Assembly (NCBI GenBank): GCA_002633005.1
Contig: NMRA01000424.1
Coordinates: forward strand, 10,815-74,814
Reading direction: 5' to 3'
Length of the DNA stretch: 64,000 nucleotides
Origin: Phoronis australis
Taxonomy: Eukaryota; Phoronida; Phoronidae
In this document: piece after piece, positions 34,301-46,100 of the stretch
How positions within the stretch are numbered: position 1 is the stretch's first letter
How the letters are laid out: every line of letters starts with the position of its first letter
Program-made: the position numbers and the translations under genes
Notes under the pieces: generated by a model
Database searches by the model: none
Seen by the model: the letters and a program-made list of their open reading frames with translations, nothing else
What the model was told of the DNA's origin: nothing

Positions 34301-36687
34301 TGGGATCCAACAAAGTGTTTGGTCGAGATATCGTTGAGGCGCACTACCGGGCCTGCATGTATGCGGGAATCAAAATTTCAGGAACCAATGCCGAGGTCAT
34401 GCCTGCGCAGGTAAAAGGTTCTTCCTGACATAAGTTGAATGAAGAGAACCCCGCGCTGCTGCTGCAGTGCTGTGGTTTGCAGTTTAAACTGTTGCAGTCT
34501 TTTTCACAGTGATCCTATGTGGAAAGAATTAATTATTCAATGAAATGTGGGACAGGTCAGTGTCAAAGATCTGAGTTGACTTTGAAAGCCGCAGCATGGC
34601 GTATTCAGGCTCACTCACACTACTGATAATTTTACTGTTTAGTAGTTTTTCCACCCTTCGACAATGTGAACCACTAGGGTACGGCGTGCCTTGTATTCTG
34701 TTCTTTTTTTGCTTTTTTATTTGAATTTGTTGCAAATTGAAATCCTACATTGGAACAGTAGGCTATTGAATAGATCGCAAATTTTAAGAAATTGTCTGAA
34801 ATATGTGCCAAAGTATCTTGTCCGCTTTCCTGTCAGCGCAGGCTATGGGAAAGCTGCTGGCGACTGGCAGAAAAGAAATGGCGTGAGAACCCAGGCCTCA
34901 CCGGGAGTATTCTTATATTTCCAGTGGGAGTTCCAAGTGGGGCCATGCGAAGGAATCGAAATGGGCGACCAGTTGTGGGTGGCCAGGTACATTTTGCACC
35001 GTGTCGCCGAGGACTTTGGGGTCATTGTCAGTCTTGACCCGAAGCCTATGACTGGCGACTGGAACGGCGCTGGCGCTCATACCAACTACAGTACCTTAGC
35101 CATGAGGCAAGAAGGGGGCATCAAGTAAGTATGTCTTGCTGTTCTGCCTTCATACATTATCACTTGTCTCCACTGGTGGCGCTGTGACATATCAGTGGAA
35201 TGATTCTGTGTCATGCCATTGGCGTGATATCGTATCAGTGTAATGATACTGTGTCATGTGGTTGGGTTGATGACATATATCTTGTCAGTAGAATGATAAT
35301 GTATAGTGCTGGTGGAAATAATGCTGTGTCGTGCTGGCAGGGCGATAGAATGCTATTTTATGTCTAAAGTATGTTAACTTATGTCCGCATATCATGTCTC
35401 TGAACTGATGACATACGTATGGTGCAAGGCCCTCTGTTGTTAGGATGACAAGTTTCTTGGAATTCATTGTATCTTGTTGGTTGGATGAAATGGTACTTCA
35501 CAGCAGCTCAACACCATTTCATTTTATAAACAGACAGTAGCTTTTAATTGTCTGACATGGACAGGCTACAACTTTGAGTGGTCAATGTGTGTCTTTGGGC
35601 ATTTACCTTATTGTGCTGCCTAAAGTTCCTTTGTTAGCCATAAAACGCTATGCATTCATCAACATTGCTGTATAGTTTGTGTGTAATGTCGACCACATGT
35701 CTGATTTTACCTGAATGAGGTGATGATAAAACGGCGAGTTGCGCGTGTGATCCCATTAGAAATTTCATGAACTGAGGTGCTCATAATGCACTAGTCCGTG
35801 TCGTATTTTGAATTGCAATGAAGGTTGTGAAGTGACCATGACCACGCAGGCTTGCAAGTGACATTGCTTGTAAATGACTGTTGATATTCAAAAGCTGTAC
35901 CTTTGTGTCTTCGCAGATACATTGAAGAGGCCATCGAAAAGTTGGGCAAACACCATATCCGGCATATCAAGGCATATGACCCGAAGCAGGGACGAGACAA
36001 TGAGCGACGCCTGACGGGACGCCACGAAACCTCCAGCATCCATGACTTCTCAGCAGGGGTGGCCAATCGCGGTGCTAGCATTCGGATCCCACGCGATGTG
36101 AGTCGCTTGCTTCACTCTAACACTATTTCCAAAAGCCATTGAGTGGTCCTTTGCTCAGTGTTGGTTTTTGAATGAAATTCCACCCGTTTTTCTTGATGTT
36201 GCCTGGCTTGGCAATATCACTTCATTCAAGCCAGCCAGTCAACACATGTCGCTATTCGTTAACGAACTGACCCATTACAGGCTAAAGAGATCGTAAAACA
36301 ATGGCTGCATAAACCAAGTGAGCTGATGATGTAGTAATCACGGGAGAGAAATCTATTAAGAAATGGTGAAATCAGAAGTGAAACGATTGGGTTGGGATAC
36401 TGCATTATATGGACCTGTAAAGGGATATTTCATTATATGGACCTGTGAAGTGCAGTGCTGCTTACAGGGAACACTTGTCTCTGTCTCCTGGTCCTAACGT
36501 AACCTGATGTTCTACTCCAGAACGGTTCATATTTGTGTAATTTAGTTTCCCAAACATGTCAATATTCTCATTGCAGGTGGGTGAGAAAGGTCAGGGCTAT
36601 CTGGAAGATCGACGTCCAGCATCCAACTGCGATCCCTACAAAGTAACCGAGGCAATCGTCACGACGACAGTATTAGAGAAAGACTAA
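31305..36687 (+). CDS. GLUL: Glutamine synthetase (GS-1), seven coding exons
   Basis: Coding exons 31305-31476, 32855-33016, 33455-33601, 34283-34410, 34925-35124, 35917-36097, 36577-36687; all introns are GT-AG and the frame closes exactly, giving 366 residues, close to vertebrate enzymes (373). Glutamine synthetase makes glutamine from glutamate, ammonia and ATP as a decamer, detoxifying ammonia and recycling glutamate. The N-terminal beta-grasp region has [12 protein letters not shown] and [14 protein letters not shown] (Asp65). The catalytic barrel has WFGIEQEYT (Glu136, Glu138), [17 protein letters not shown] (Glu198, Glu205), [10 protein letters not shown] (His255), [20 protein letters not shown] (Arg301, Glu307, Arg321) and GYLEDRRP (Glu340, Arg342), all family active-site positions. 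Exon 1 begins at an acceptor (31275/31276), 29 bases before the ATG, so a 5' untranslated exon is spliced on. The gene is convergent with GS-2, whose coding exons 1-6 have identical lengths. No defect is visible. Confidence 0.97.
32247..32488. mobile_element. CAGGGCTTGGAAT TIR element (copy 2)
   Basis: CAGGGTTTGGAATTTTCC at the left and GTCAGTCCAAGCCCTG at the right, within GS-1 intron 1. The target-site duplication is not clear. Confidence 0.65.
35175..35337 (+). repeat. Degenerate minisatellite in GS-1 intron 5
   Basis: About three and a half units of roughly 45 bp built on ATATCAGTGGAATGAT, CTGTGTCATG and GGTTGG/GGTGG blocks. Variants begin near 35175, 35221, 35264 and 35311. Confidence 0.6.
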
Positions 36688-38128
36688 TAGTTGTTGTGAA
36701 TGGCTAGCCAATGTATTGGAGTATTTATCACTATGTCAAGGAAGTACTTCAGGTGTCACCTACTAGTTAAGGGAATTTAATAATGCAGATATTTTTGTCT
36801 GGGGCTATGTTATGTCAAAATGTGTATCAAACGTGTCTTATCTATTGACGGAACTCCGGTTGTTCCACCTTCAGTGTTTTTGCTAATAGATGCTATTATG
36901 GGACAGATTCATGTTGGTCTTGGATACCTGGAAATCTATATTTTTCAAGAGATTGGTTTGCCAAAATGAGTTCCCATATTGGGAGGAAATGATGAGTTTA
37001 TGGTCACTGGCAGTTTTCAAATAAGTGGATGGATTTAGTCGAACGTAGTCGGGCTTCGTGGAAGTTATGACTTCATGGAAGTTATGTCTTCGTGGAAGGT
37101 GCCACGGAAACCCAGTAGAGAAAGGCGAGAATAACAATATGTTGTGTAGTTGCTTCAAAATGTCGCTGATTTTGTGTGAGAAGAAATTTCGGTGACTTAA
37201 TTGAAAACTTTATTTGTGATTTGCCTCTTTGTTGTTGGGATGTTTTATGTCCATGGGTTAATCACTGTCTGTTTTTGCCGGGCAGTTTATAGGGTGTTGG
37301 TGGTTTATGTAACATGACTTGAGTTTTCTCATGTCCACCTCATTTTAAGTCTCATATTTTTGCGCTGGTTATCCTTACTGTTTGTAGTCAAATGTACTCA
37401 AGTAATTTGACAAAATTACTGATTCATGTCTGCTCTGATGCCTTTTTTCACTTGCACTCGGCAACAGTCGTGATGGGAAATAGCACTTGAGCTCAGCCAT
37501 CATGACAGGTATTCGTCATGACAGGTGTTCGCCATGACAGGTATTCATCATGACAGGTATTCCGGGTTGTTTTGTCTAATAAGTTTGGCATTGACTGTAC
37601 ATGCAGTGGATGATTTGTGAATTACTCCCTAGAACTGTATTGTTCTGGGTGGAATACTTCGTCACCTTGAGGTAGAAAACTTTATGTTATTATTGTATAT
37701 CTCAACTAGTCAACTCTGCTGATAAGTTGTTGAAAGTTCGTGGCCTCTGTGCTATTGTGTGAAATGGACTCGGCTATACTGGCCTTAGTGTTGAGAGCAA
37801 CTTCAACTCTGGAGTTTTATGAAGCTGAAGTGAATTTTGTAGTATTATTAGAATAGATCTGTTGTCTATAAACTTATCTTACAGGGCAGCCTTCGTTGTT
37901 TTGGGACCATTGCTGTGCTGGGCTCTGTTCCCTTTTATGTCAGTCTCTAACATGAATAGAATGTCAAAACCCCGGTGTTCTGTAGCATAATACCAACATT
38001 TTCTCTCATTTTGCTGTACGTTTTCTTTTCACTTATTGTTGGTTGTTCAACTTCTTCAGCATTCCTCGTCAGTGGTGCCTGGTTCGTATGACCTTGCATT
38101 TGAATGCTAACATACGGGCCCGTTATTC
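36688..38128 (+). other. Probable 3' untranslated region of GS-1
   Basis: No strong AATAAA appears before 38129, so the 3' untranslated region may be about 1.4 kb or longer. It carries a four-copy 16-bp repeat. No open frame of note. Confidence 0.45.
37500..37563 (+). repeat. Tandem repeat, four 16-bp units
   Basis: Units TCATGACAGGTATTCG, TCATGACAGGTGTTCG, CCATGACAGGTATTCA, TCATGACAGGTATTCC in direct succession. Confidence 0.95.
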
Positions 38129-38134
38129 AATAAA
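38129..38134 (+). promoter_or_regulatory. Candidate poly(A) signal of GS-1
   Basis: AATAAA 1.44 kb after the stop. A second AATAAA is at 38591-38596. Which is used cannot be told. Confidence 0.3.
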
Positions 38135-39997
38135 TCCTCCGATGATCCCTTGGTCCTTGCAGGCTGAACTTCGTGTCCTTTTACTGAGAATGCGATTTCA
38201 TCTTCTTAATCAACAGGTCTCCTTGGCTACAAGAAATATAATGATCGCTCTTCCCGTTACCATCCCCTGCACATAAGTTTCCTAACAACGAGATATTTTT
38301 TTACTGGAAATACGAATAATTATTTGGTCAATGCACCCATACCTGAAGTAATGCCGAGCTCCCGAAGTGACATGAAATAATTACCTTTAGGGAACGAGAT
38401 ACCTAGGTGTGGGAACGAGATAGTATTTCGTTTACACTAGTTACACAACTCGTTGGACAACTTAAGGCTCTGTTAAATAATCTTTTATTTAAAAGAAATT
38501 TAAACCAGCGTTTTTACGCCGGCACAGATGGGTGTCTTTTGTGTCCCATCATGAAACTTGTCTGAGGAATTCGACGTCTTGAGGCGGAGGAATAAAACAA
38601 ATGTAGCGAATGTTCACCTTTATTATTCATTGGACGATATCAAATGACAAATATGACCACGTGCCTAATTACGTAACAATGTTGTATCGTGAGAAATAAG
38701 CACGCGATGTAACATCTGACTATGAAATGCTCCAAATAAAGTAAAGTTCCGTGAATGGTTAATAATTAAGTGTTCACACGTGTTTTTTTCAAAGCAGTTC
38801 TTAAAAGCTTGTCGGTAGACGTACGACATTCGGTTCAAAAATCCACGTCTACTTGCATAACAAAATAGATAAACAAACACACGCACCATAACTTAACACA
38901 AACAGTCGGTAACGGTCAACTCCGACCATAGTTTCATGGGACGCACCATTCGCGCAGTAACGGCTGCCGGGTGTGCAACACCAATTTTATCTATCGACAA
39001 AATAGTGCGCTCAATAAAGTACTCGCGACAACGAAAAACGTGCGATCTTCAAGTAAAATGTACCGGGTATGGGCAGAGAATGAAGAAATGCATGACTTAA
39101 AATCAGATTTTTTTCTATTTTCAAGCAACTTCGTTAAATATTAAATATTGTAAATGCAGTGATAAAAGGTCGTTTTCCCCATTATCAATTCGCAGGCATA
39201 AGGACAGGACGTACAATGGAGGTCGCGTGCTCGAGGGACCCACGTGTTCTTCGACTAAAACTTTGATTCCGAAACGGTGAAAAATGAAAAATGTAGACAG
39301 GGGCGGATCCATGAACTTGAGTTGGTGGGGGCAGGGATGAGTATTAGCCAGGATTTCGCGCGTCAGGCATTCGCATCCCTGAATTGTCAGATGATACCTG
39401 GGAAATTTTTAGGGGGGCTTGGCCCCCCTTAAATTCGCTAGACTGGTAGATGCACTGGGAGCAATGGCGTTAGCAAATTTCTAGTTAAAAAGTGAGTATG
39501 TACAAACGTCAGGTTACGAACGCTGGTTCATCATTATTACCCAGTATTCCTAAGAAGGTTAGGCTGCGCCGCGTACAGCCAGGCTGATCTTGTCCTTCAG
39601 TCGTCAGTCTGTGCTTGACACAGCTTACGATACTGACCAGCATTACGACAGACTCATAGACTTACAGTATTACGGGCAACAACAAAATAAGGAAAATAAA
39701 GAGCTAATGCCTGAGTTGATTCAGAATTTCTACCAAGTAGCAAATGGACAAAAGACAGACCTACCTACCTACCGGATTGAGAAAATTGAACGATGCATGA
39801 TCACCGTGTAAACCTATAGATGTAGGTCGCAACTGTTTAACGTTGTCACCTTGCTTGCTATAGCATAGAGAGGGAAATCTACCTGTGCCTTAAAAGATGT
39901 TTCTAAATAATTAAGAAAGATTCAGCTGCAAGTATACAGGAGTTGACTTGTCAGTATAGAATTACGAAAAATGCTTAGAATGCATAACCTCTTACCG
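38135..39997. other. Intergenic between the convergent GS genes
   Basis: No gene supported. A TIR element lies at 39298-39445. A polar open frame at 39563-39811 (+) lacks an ATG start and a recognisable family. Confidence 0.5.
39298..39445. mobile_element. TIR element, GGCGGATC family, with TSD GTAGA
   Basis: CAGGGGCGGATCCATG at the left; the right end is TTCGCTAGACTG. GTAGA is exactly duplicated at 39293-39297 and 39446-39450. The body matches 23680-23828 and, inverted, 55809-55961. Confidence 0.75.
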
Positions 39998-40003
39998 TTT
40001 AAT
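39998..40003 (-). promoter_or_regulatory. Possible poly(A) signal of GS-2
   Basis: ATTAAA variant on the - strand, 119 bp past the GS-2 stop codon. Confidence 0.3.
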
Positions 40004-40121
40004 TAGTACACAAGACATATCACAAAATAATCCTGGCAGTTAATTTATCATTTGATGACAGAAAGGTAGGCCACACAAAAAGTAGGCCACACAAAAACCA
40101 CAGAGTTTCTTCGAAAATCTG

Positions 40122-43100
40122 CTAATCCAACAATGTTGTTGTCACTAAAACTTCTGTCACCCTATAGGGGTCGCAGTTGGACGAAGGCCGACGGTCCTCG
40201 AAATAGCCCCTTTTCTGTTCGGCAACCTGTAAAAATGAACACGACGTACAGTATCAGTGTGGGTGTAAGTACTAGAGATACCAAGCCTGTTTACACATCA
40301 TCAGACATTGACATTATCTCTGTAATCTAATGTCATGTTATCAAGTGAATTGGGAACAATAACCGTGGCCCAAATGATCATGACTGAAAGTGCTATCAAA
40401 CAATACCATCACGTGCCGTTAGAATGTAAATTTCATCACTCACGTGTCTTGGAATGCGAATGCTTGCGCCGCGATTAGCCACTCCAGCAGAGAAGTCATG
40501 GATGCTGGAGGTTTCGTGGCGGCCCGTCAAGCGGCGCTCGTTGTCTCGTCCCTCTTTGGGGTCGTACGCCTTGATGTGCTTAACGTGTTGCTTAGTCAAC
40601 TTCTCAATCGCTGCTTCGATTTCCCTGAAAATTTTGTGATAAAATCATTTAAAATCGTTTTCAAAGATAGAAAACGCTTAACATGACTGAATCGTATGAC
40701 ACTTACGACCAGGCGAATTTATACCTGTGTCAAATAATTCACGAGCGTACATAATTATAGCGACTGTGAACTTGCACGTAAGCCTACAAAACGGGAATGC
40801 AAACGACAGCCGCCTGCGCCTGTGTTGAAGTCGCATTTAGGTCTATACAACAGGCAAAATGTCGTAGAGCTGGACCAATCTTCTACGTACAAGCGGCGGA
40901 TTCAGGGGACCAGCAAAAAATGACCGCAAGCGCGTGAGGAAATATTGAGTTCACTAATTAACCCTGGTAACAAGGTGTAGGAAGCGTCTCCCCGTTTTTT
41001 TTTTTAGTTTTTAGTCGTGCGGTTGCATTTCAGCAAGGAGATCCGCATTCTCAGGAGTCCAAGCCCTCCTTCATTTCAGGATGTGTGCGCGCATGCAGTC
41101 GTGCTTTGCGCGGTTGCCCAAGACAAAGTGTTGGGGCCCCCTTAGGGTAGGCCCTATCCTAGATCCGCCACTGAAGCGTAAGGGAATTTTAAAAAGCTTG
41201 CAAAAACAGTACAACAATATAACTCGCATCTGCCAGCAGACGATTGCCTAATGAAAAGGCAACGATATTAAACTTGGGAAGACACACGACTACGCACAGG
41301 CACCTTCGGAGACGGATATTCTAAGCTAAAAAACTGGCTTATGGACAACAATTAAGACAACTGGCGTGCGTTCAGTAGACGCTAGGACCTACGCTAGGAC
41401 CTACGCTAGGACCTAGCCAAAACCTAGTCAAAGTCAAGTGTTCTCATTTAAAATGCATGGCAATATATCACGTAATCTCGCGAAGTCTTGCTTTTTAGCG
41501 AGGTCCTAGCGTTACTGAACGGGAGGCTGGGCTGTGTCATCAGCTGTGACGTAATGATATCGCTCGGGGACCGGCGTTTCGGCGATCAAGAAGTATGCCG
41601 AGAGAGGGCCCCCGCGGTGAAATAGCAGTCGGCTTTCGGCAGATACAGTCAGTCCACGAACTCACGGTAGCCGGACAGTGCTATATGAGAGTAGGACGAA
41701 GTTGAGTAAGAACCTGTATGTCAGGGGCGTGCGATTGAAAGTTCGAGAGCACGGAGTGAAAGGAAATCGGAATTATGAAGACAGACACTCTAGTGTGGAC
41801 GCAATTGCTCGACTAGGTCGTACAAAAGACAGTTTTCATCGCCATGGCAAAATAGTTAATACTGATGAATTACAATAATTTGCCCTATCACACATTTGGG
41901 CAATCGAAATTAACCGCAATCTCATTACGACCTGAGTGCGCCGTATTACAATGGCGGATCTAGGATATCACAAGGGGGGCAACATTTTGTCTGTAAACAT
42001 TTGCTCAAAGCACGATTGTAGGTGCGCATAGCACCGAATGGGGGGAGGTCGGGAGGGGGGCGGGTAATTTTTCTGTTCTTTCCTCTAAAAATCAAGCATT
42101 TTCCTTGATTCTCGAAGTATTATCCAAGAAAAAGGCAAAACATAAAAACGGAGAAAGTGTCAAACAGGAAAAACTGCAAATACCCCAGACTTGATCTCAC
42201 GACCTGGCGGATAGAGCGTGCGTGCTTTACCACTGCACCACCACGATTTAACCCATAATTTGTTGCTAAGAAACCTACTTGTTTATGGTCCACAGCGTTT
42301 GCGCGCGAAACCTCCTTCTTTTTGTAATGCTTATTACATGTTTTATATTTTGTGCAATCAGTTCGTTACAAATTTGTTGTATTTAAAATAGTCTTCAATT
42401 GCCCAAAAGACCAAATCCGTTTTTTGTGTTGGCAAAAATTACCCGTTTGCTTTGGAAATCGTCTTAAGTTAAGGTTTGACAAAGAGAGAATTGTGAGTTT
42501 CTGAGTGATTCACTCAGGCTTCGATTAAAATTCACATCTTACCAGCAGCTTCTGTTTTTTCATCATCACTCAGATTCCATTTTCTTTAAAAAATGAAGTA
42601 ATTTTCTTCATTGCACAGTGGAGCAGACGACGGAAACGGATTCGTAGTGCCCAGCGCCACTGCCGGTTGCCTGGGATATCGCGGGAGAGCCTACACTTAA
42701 TTAGCCATAGTTCCCCCAAACACTAAAACTGTACACATTTAAATCTTGTTTCAGCGTATAATTTTAATTACCGGGGTTAATAAATAAACTCAACATTTCC
42801 CTACGCTCTTGCTATTTTATTTTTTGCGGCAGCCAGGGAGGGGCAGGGCCCCCTGACCCCCCCCCTCCCCCCTAAATCCGCCTATGTATTATGAGTCTGC
42901 AATCCAGAGTAGATCGGTGTTTCTCTTTCATGGTTGGCCTGTGCACACGGAGTAAAAGGACCATTCCCCACTATCGTTGCATGGACAACATCACGCGCTA
43001 TCCCGCGCGGAAAGATCACTGGAGGACGACAGGATTTTCTTCCCACACACAGGTTGTCTCGAAGACTTACACTATTCCGTTCTCAGCCCTCATTGCCTGA

Positions 43101-46100
43101 GTACTGTAGTTGGTGTGTGATCCGGAGCCATTCCAATCGCCGTCTACCGGCTTAGGGTCGAAGCTGACTACGACACCGAAGTCCTCGGCCACTCTATGAA
43201 GGATGAAGCGAGCCATCCACAGGTGATCACCCATCTCTATTCCCTCACATGGTCCTACCTGGAACTCCCACTGAAACGACAAAATGGACCTACGTCATGT
43301 AGGATATACTTGTTAACAAACTTTAGAACTACATCGTCGATGTTTTCGTTCCAAAACAGACCGTTCACAAAAAACGTCTGTAGTCTTGTACTCGCACATG
43401 CACACACGTTTCATTTCGGCCTTTTACAGCCTGAATGTGTCGGGTTGCGACATCAGAAAGCTATTTACGTTAAGGAACTTTAGCGAAACGGAGGAAAAAT
43501 GAAAAAATGAAATTGCCACTAGGGGGCACAGCGCTCCTCGGATCCGTCTGAAAGTTGTCGTCTTCCGTTGTCATCTACATATAAATACACTTGCTAAATT
43601 TAATAAAGATCCTGCAATAGGTTTAGCACAAACAGCTATCGGAGCAAAAAAAACTGCCACTTGCAGGCGCTGACAGTAGTTGAATTCGGAAAATCATTCG
43701 TCAACCGTCCCCCTCACACTAAGAACGTGTAAGCCAATTTTCACAATCGTCTTAAGAGTGGTTTGGTTGACAGAGGGAGGACGTCAAAAACAGACTACAA
43801 AACAGTATAAATGGTCAGTAGCTGATGGCGTAAAGTACGTCGAATCCATCTGAAAACCTGCAAATGTCATTGTTTTTTAACAGAAAGCTGTTTACCAAAT
43901 TTCACGAAAATTCGTCAAGGAACTTCAGAGAAACAGAGGAAAACGGAAAAAAATAAAATTGCCACTAGGCGGCACAGTGTTCGTATAAACACACATGCTC
44001 ATCGTAATAAAGATCCTGCAGACGGCTAAAGAGATACAGGTATGGGTACAGAAAAACAAAACTCCCACTAGGAGGCGCCATAGTAATTGAAGTCTTTGGA
44101 AAGTCTCTTCATATAAAAAAATAATTGCAGGCGGTCTGATACACGTTGTAGCAGACGTGCGCAGGCCTCACATGTGGGCCCATGATTGCACTGATCACCT
44201 GGAAATATGTTTATGCTTTATTGATATATGGTTAAAACCGAGCTGAGGAGCTAGAAACCTGGCTCAAGGGTTTAGCAGTGTGACCTGGTGGGACTTGAAC
44301 CCACGACCTCGATAGAACATACATGCCAATTTTCACAATCATCCTTAGAGTGGTTTGGTTGACAGAGATGCGGACACGAAAATAGAAAAATGGCCACTAG
44401 ATGGCCCAAAATGCCTTGAATCTACATGTATACAAAAACGGAAGGATAGCGTCACCTCCGTAGATGCTTACATGTATGTGCCCACGAATTTCATGAAAAT
44501 CTGTTCAGGACCTTTGAAGATACAGAGGCAAACCTAAAAACTAAAATTGTCACTAGGGGGCACCGCGGTATTCGGGTAGGTCCGAAACTCGTCGCCCTCT
44601 GTCGTCAACGCCATAGGATCACACCTGCCTAATTTCCATGACTATTGTTCGCCTGGTCTAAAAATTTTGAGACTCTTATCAGTCATAAACAATATCTAAC
44701 TACAATAAGCACCAGGCTAATTGCTGACAGACACATCAGACCCTTACTCCAAAACCACATATGAATGGATGGAACTACTTTTGACCAGCTCCATCAGTTT
44801 AATTAACAATTTAGGGGATACAACCCAAAAGGAACCAAGGTTTCTGGGGTAAATGCGAACACCGAGGATTATATTCATGAACCAGTAAGACAACTGAAAC
44901 ACGATATACCAGTTTTAACATATACAAGTGTTAAACAAAGCATTGCGCAACGTCAATTGAAAAATTTCAAAATCTACAGATTAAATTAGGACTCAGGAAA
45001 GTCCAAGAAATGACAGTAAAATCAAATACCGCTTGTAGTTCTAACAACTACAGGTGTAAGCTTGTATAAAATAAACAATCTCCGTTTCTTCAAAACTAGT
45101 TTATACAAGAAATAGAGGCGAGCAAATATTGAGACACAATTTGAACCACAGTTTCAGGAGCTGTTTGTAAAAATTTAACATTCATCAGAATTAATTGCAA
45201 ACAATGATAAAAATAACATGGATGCAGAAGAACGGTAGTTGTATTTCAATTATTTAATAAGTATAGTGGTGTAGAACAGAACATGACAAATTGTAGAATA
45301 GGAACGATGTACACACACTGTTGGATGCACATATATATGTATTTTAGCACAGTCAATGGATGTTGAGTAGACGCAATTTTTAACTGAAAATGTCATTGGT
45401 CTCTGGCCAAATGAATATTGGAATTATTTTTGAATCTTCACTTACTTTCTAAAATAAGCACATTTATTCACTAGATGTTGCTGCAGTTATAAGAACATTT
45501 CCAACCACACACAGTTAAAGGAGCATGCCACCCAAAAACCAACCTATTTTGTATCAATTTAGATCGAGTAGTTCTACTCGATAACGGCACATTCGGTTGT
45601 GCTACCTGACGGCAGACGGAGATGTTGAAATTATCCAATGACGTCATTGGTTTCACACGCAGTTTGTTCAGCAGTTCACAACACGGGTTACTGGTGTCAG
45701 CTTATCGCTTGAATTCATCGTTTAACACCAATAAATCATCAAACTTCGATGTACAACCCTTAAAAATACACCGAGTTCTTATAAAAATGTGTTGTTTTAT
45801 TTCGCTGTTACGGATTTATTGGCGTTTGGACATCTGAAGACGGTAACGCAGCGGCTTACTCATTGCTGTCTTCTCAAAACGTTTACACTCACGAATACCC
45901 CAAAGGCATTACAAATTGTATCTAATGAGACAGACTTTGTTTCAGTTTTATACAAGCATTGGTTAGGGCGAGAATATTTCATTTTGAAACAACGCAGAAC
46001 GTCAACAGAATCCCGACTTCTAGACGAGAACTCATCCGACAAAGACTTCGCAGGTGTATCGTAAAGTTTCACAGGCTATCATTTCGAACCGAAATACAGT

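Noticed and set aside
37500-37563. CRISPR array
   Set aside because: Contiguous 16-bp units with no spacers, in an animal genome.
42182-42255. Functional tRNA gene
   Set aside because: A and B boxes are recognisable but arms do not pair fully and it lies inside a transposon.
44268-44312. Functional tRNA gene
   Set aside because: Only the T-arm half is present; no D or anticodon arm.
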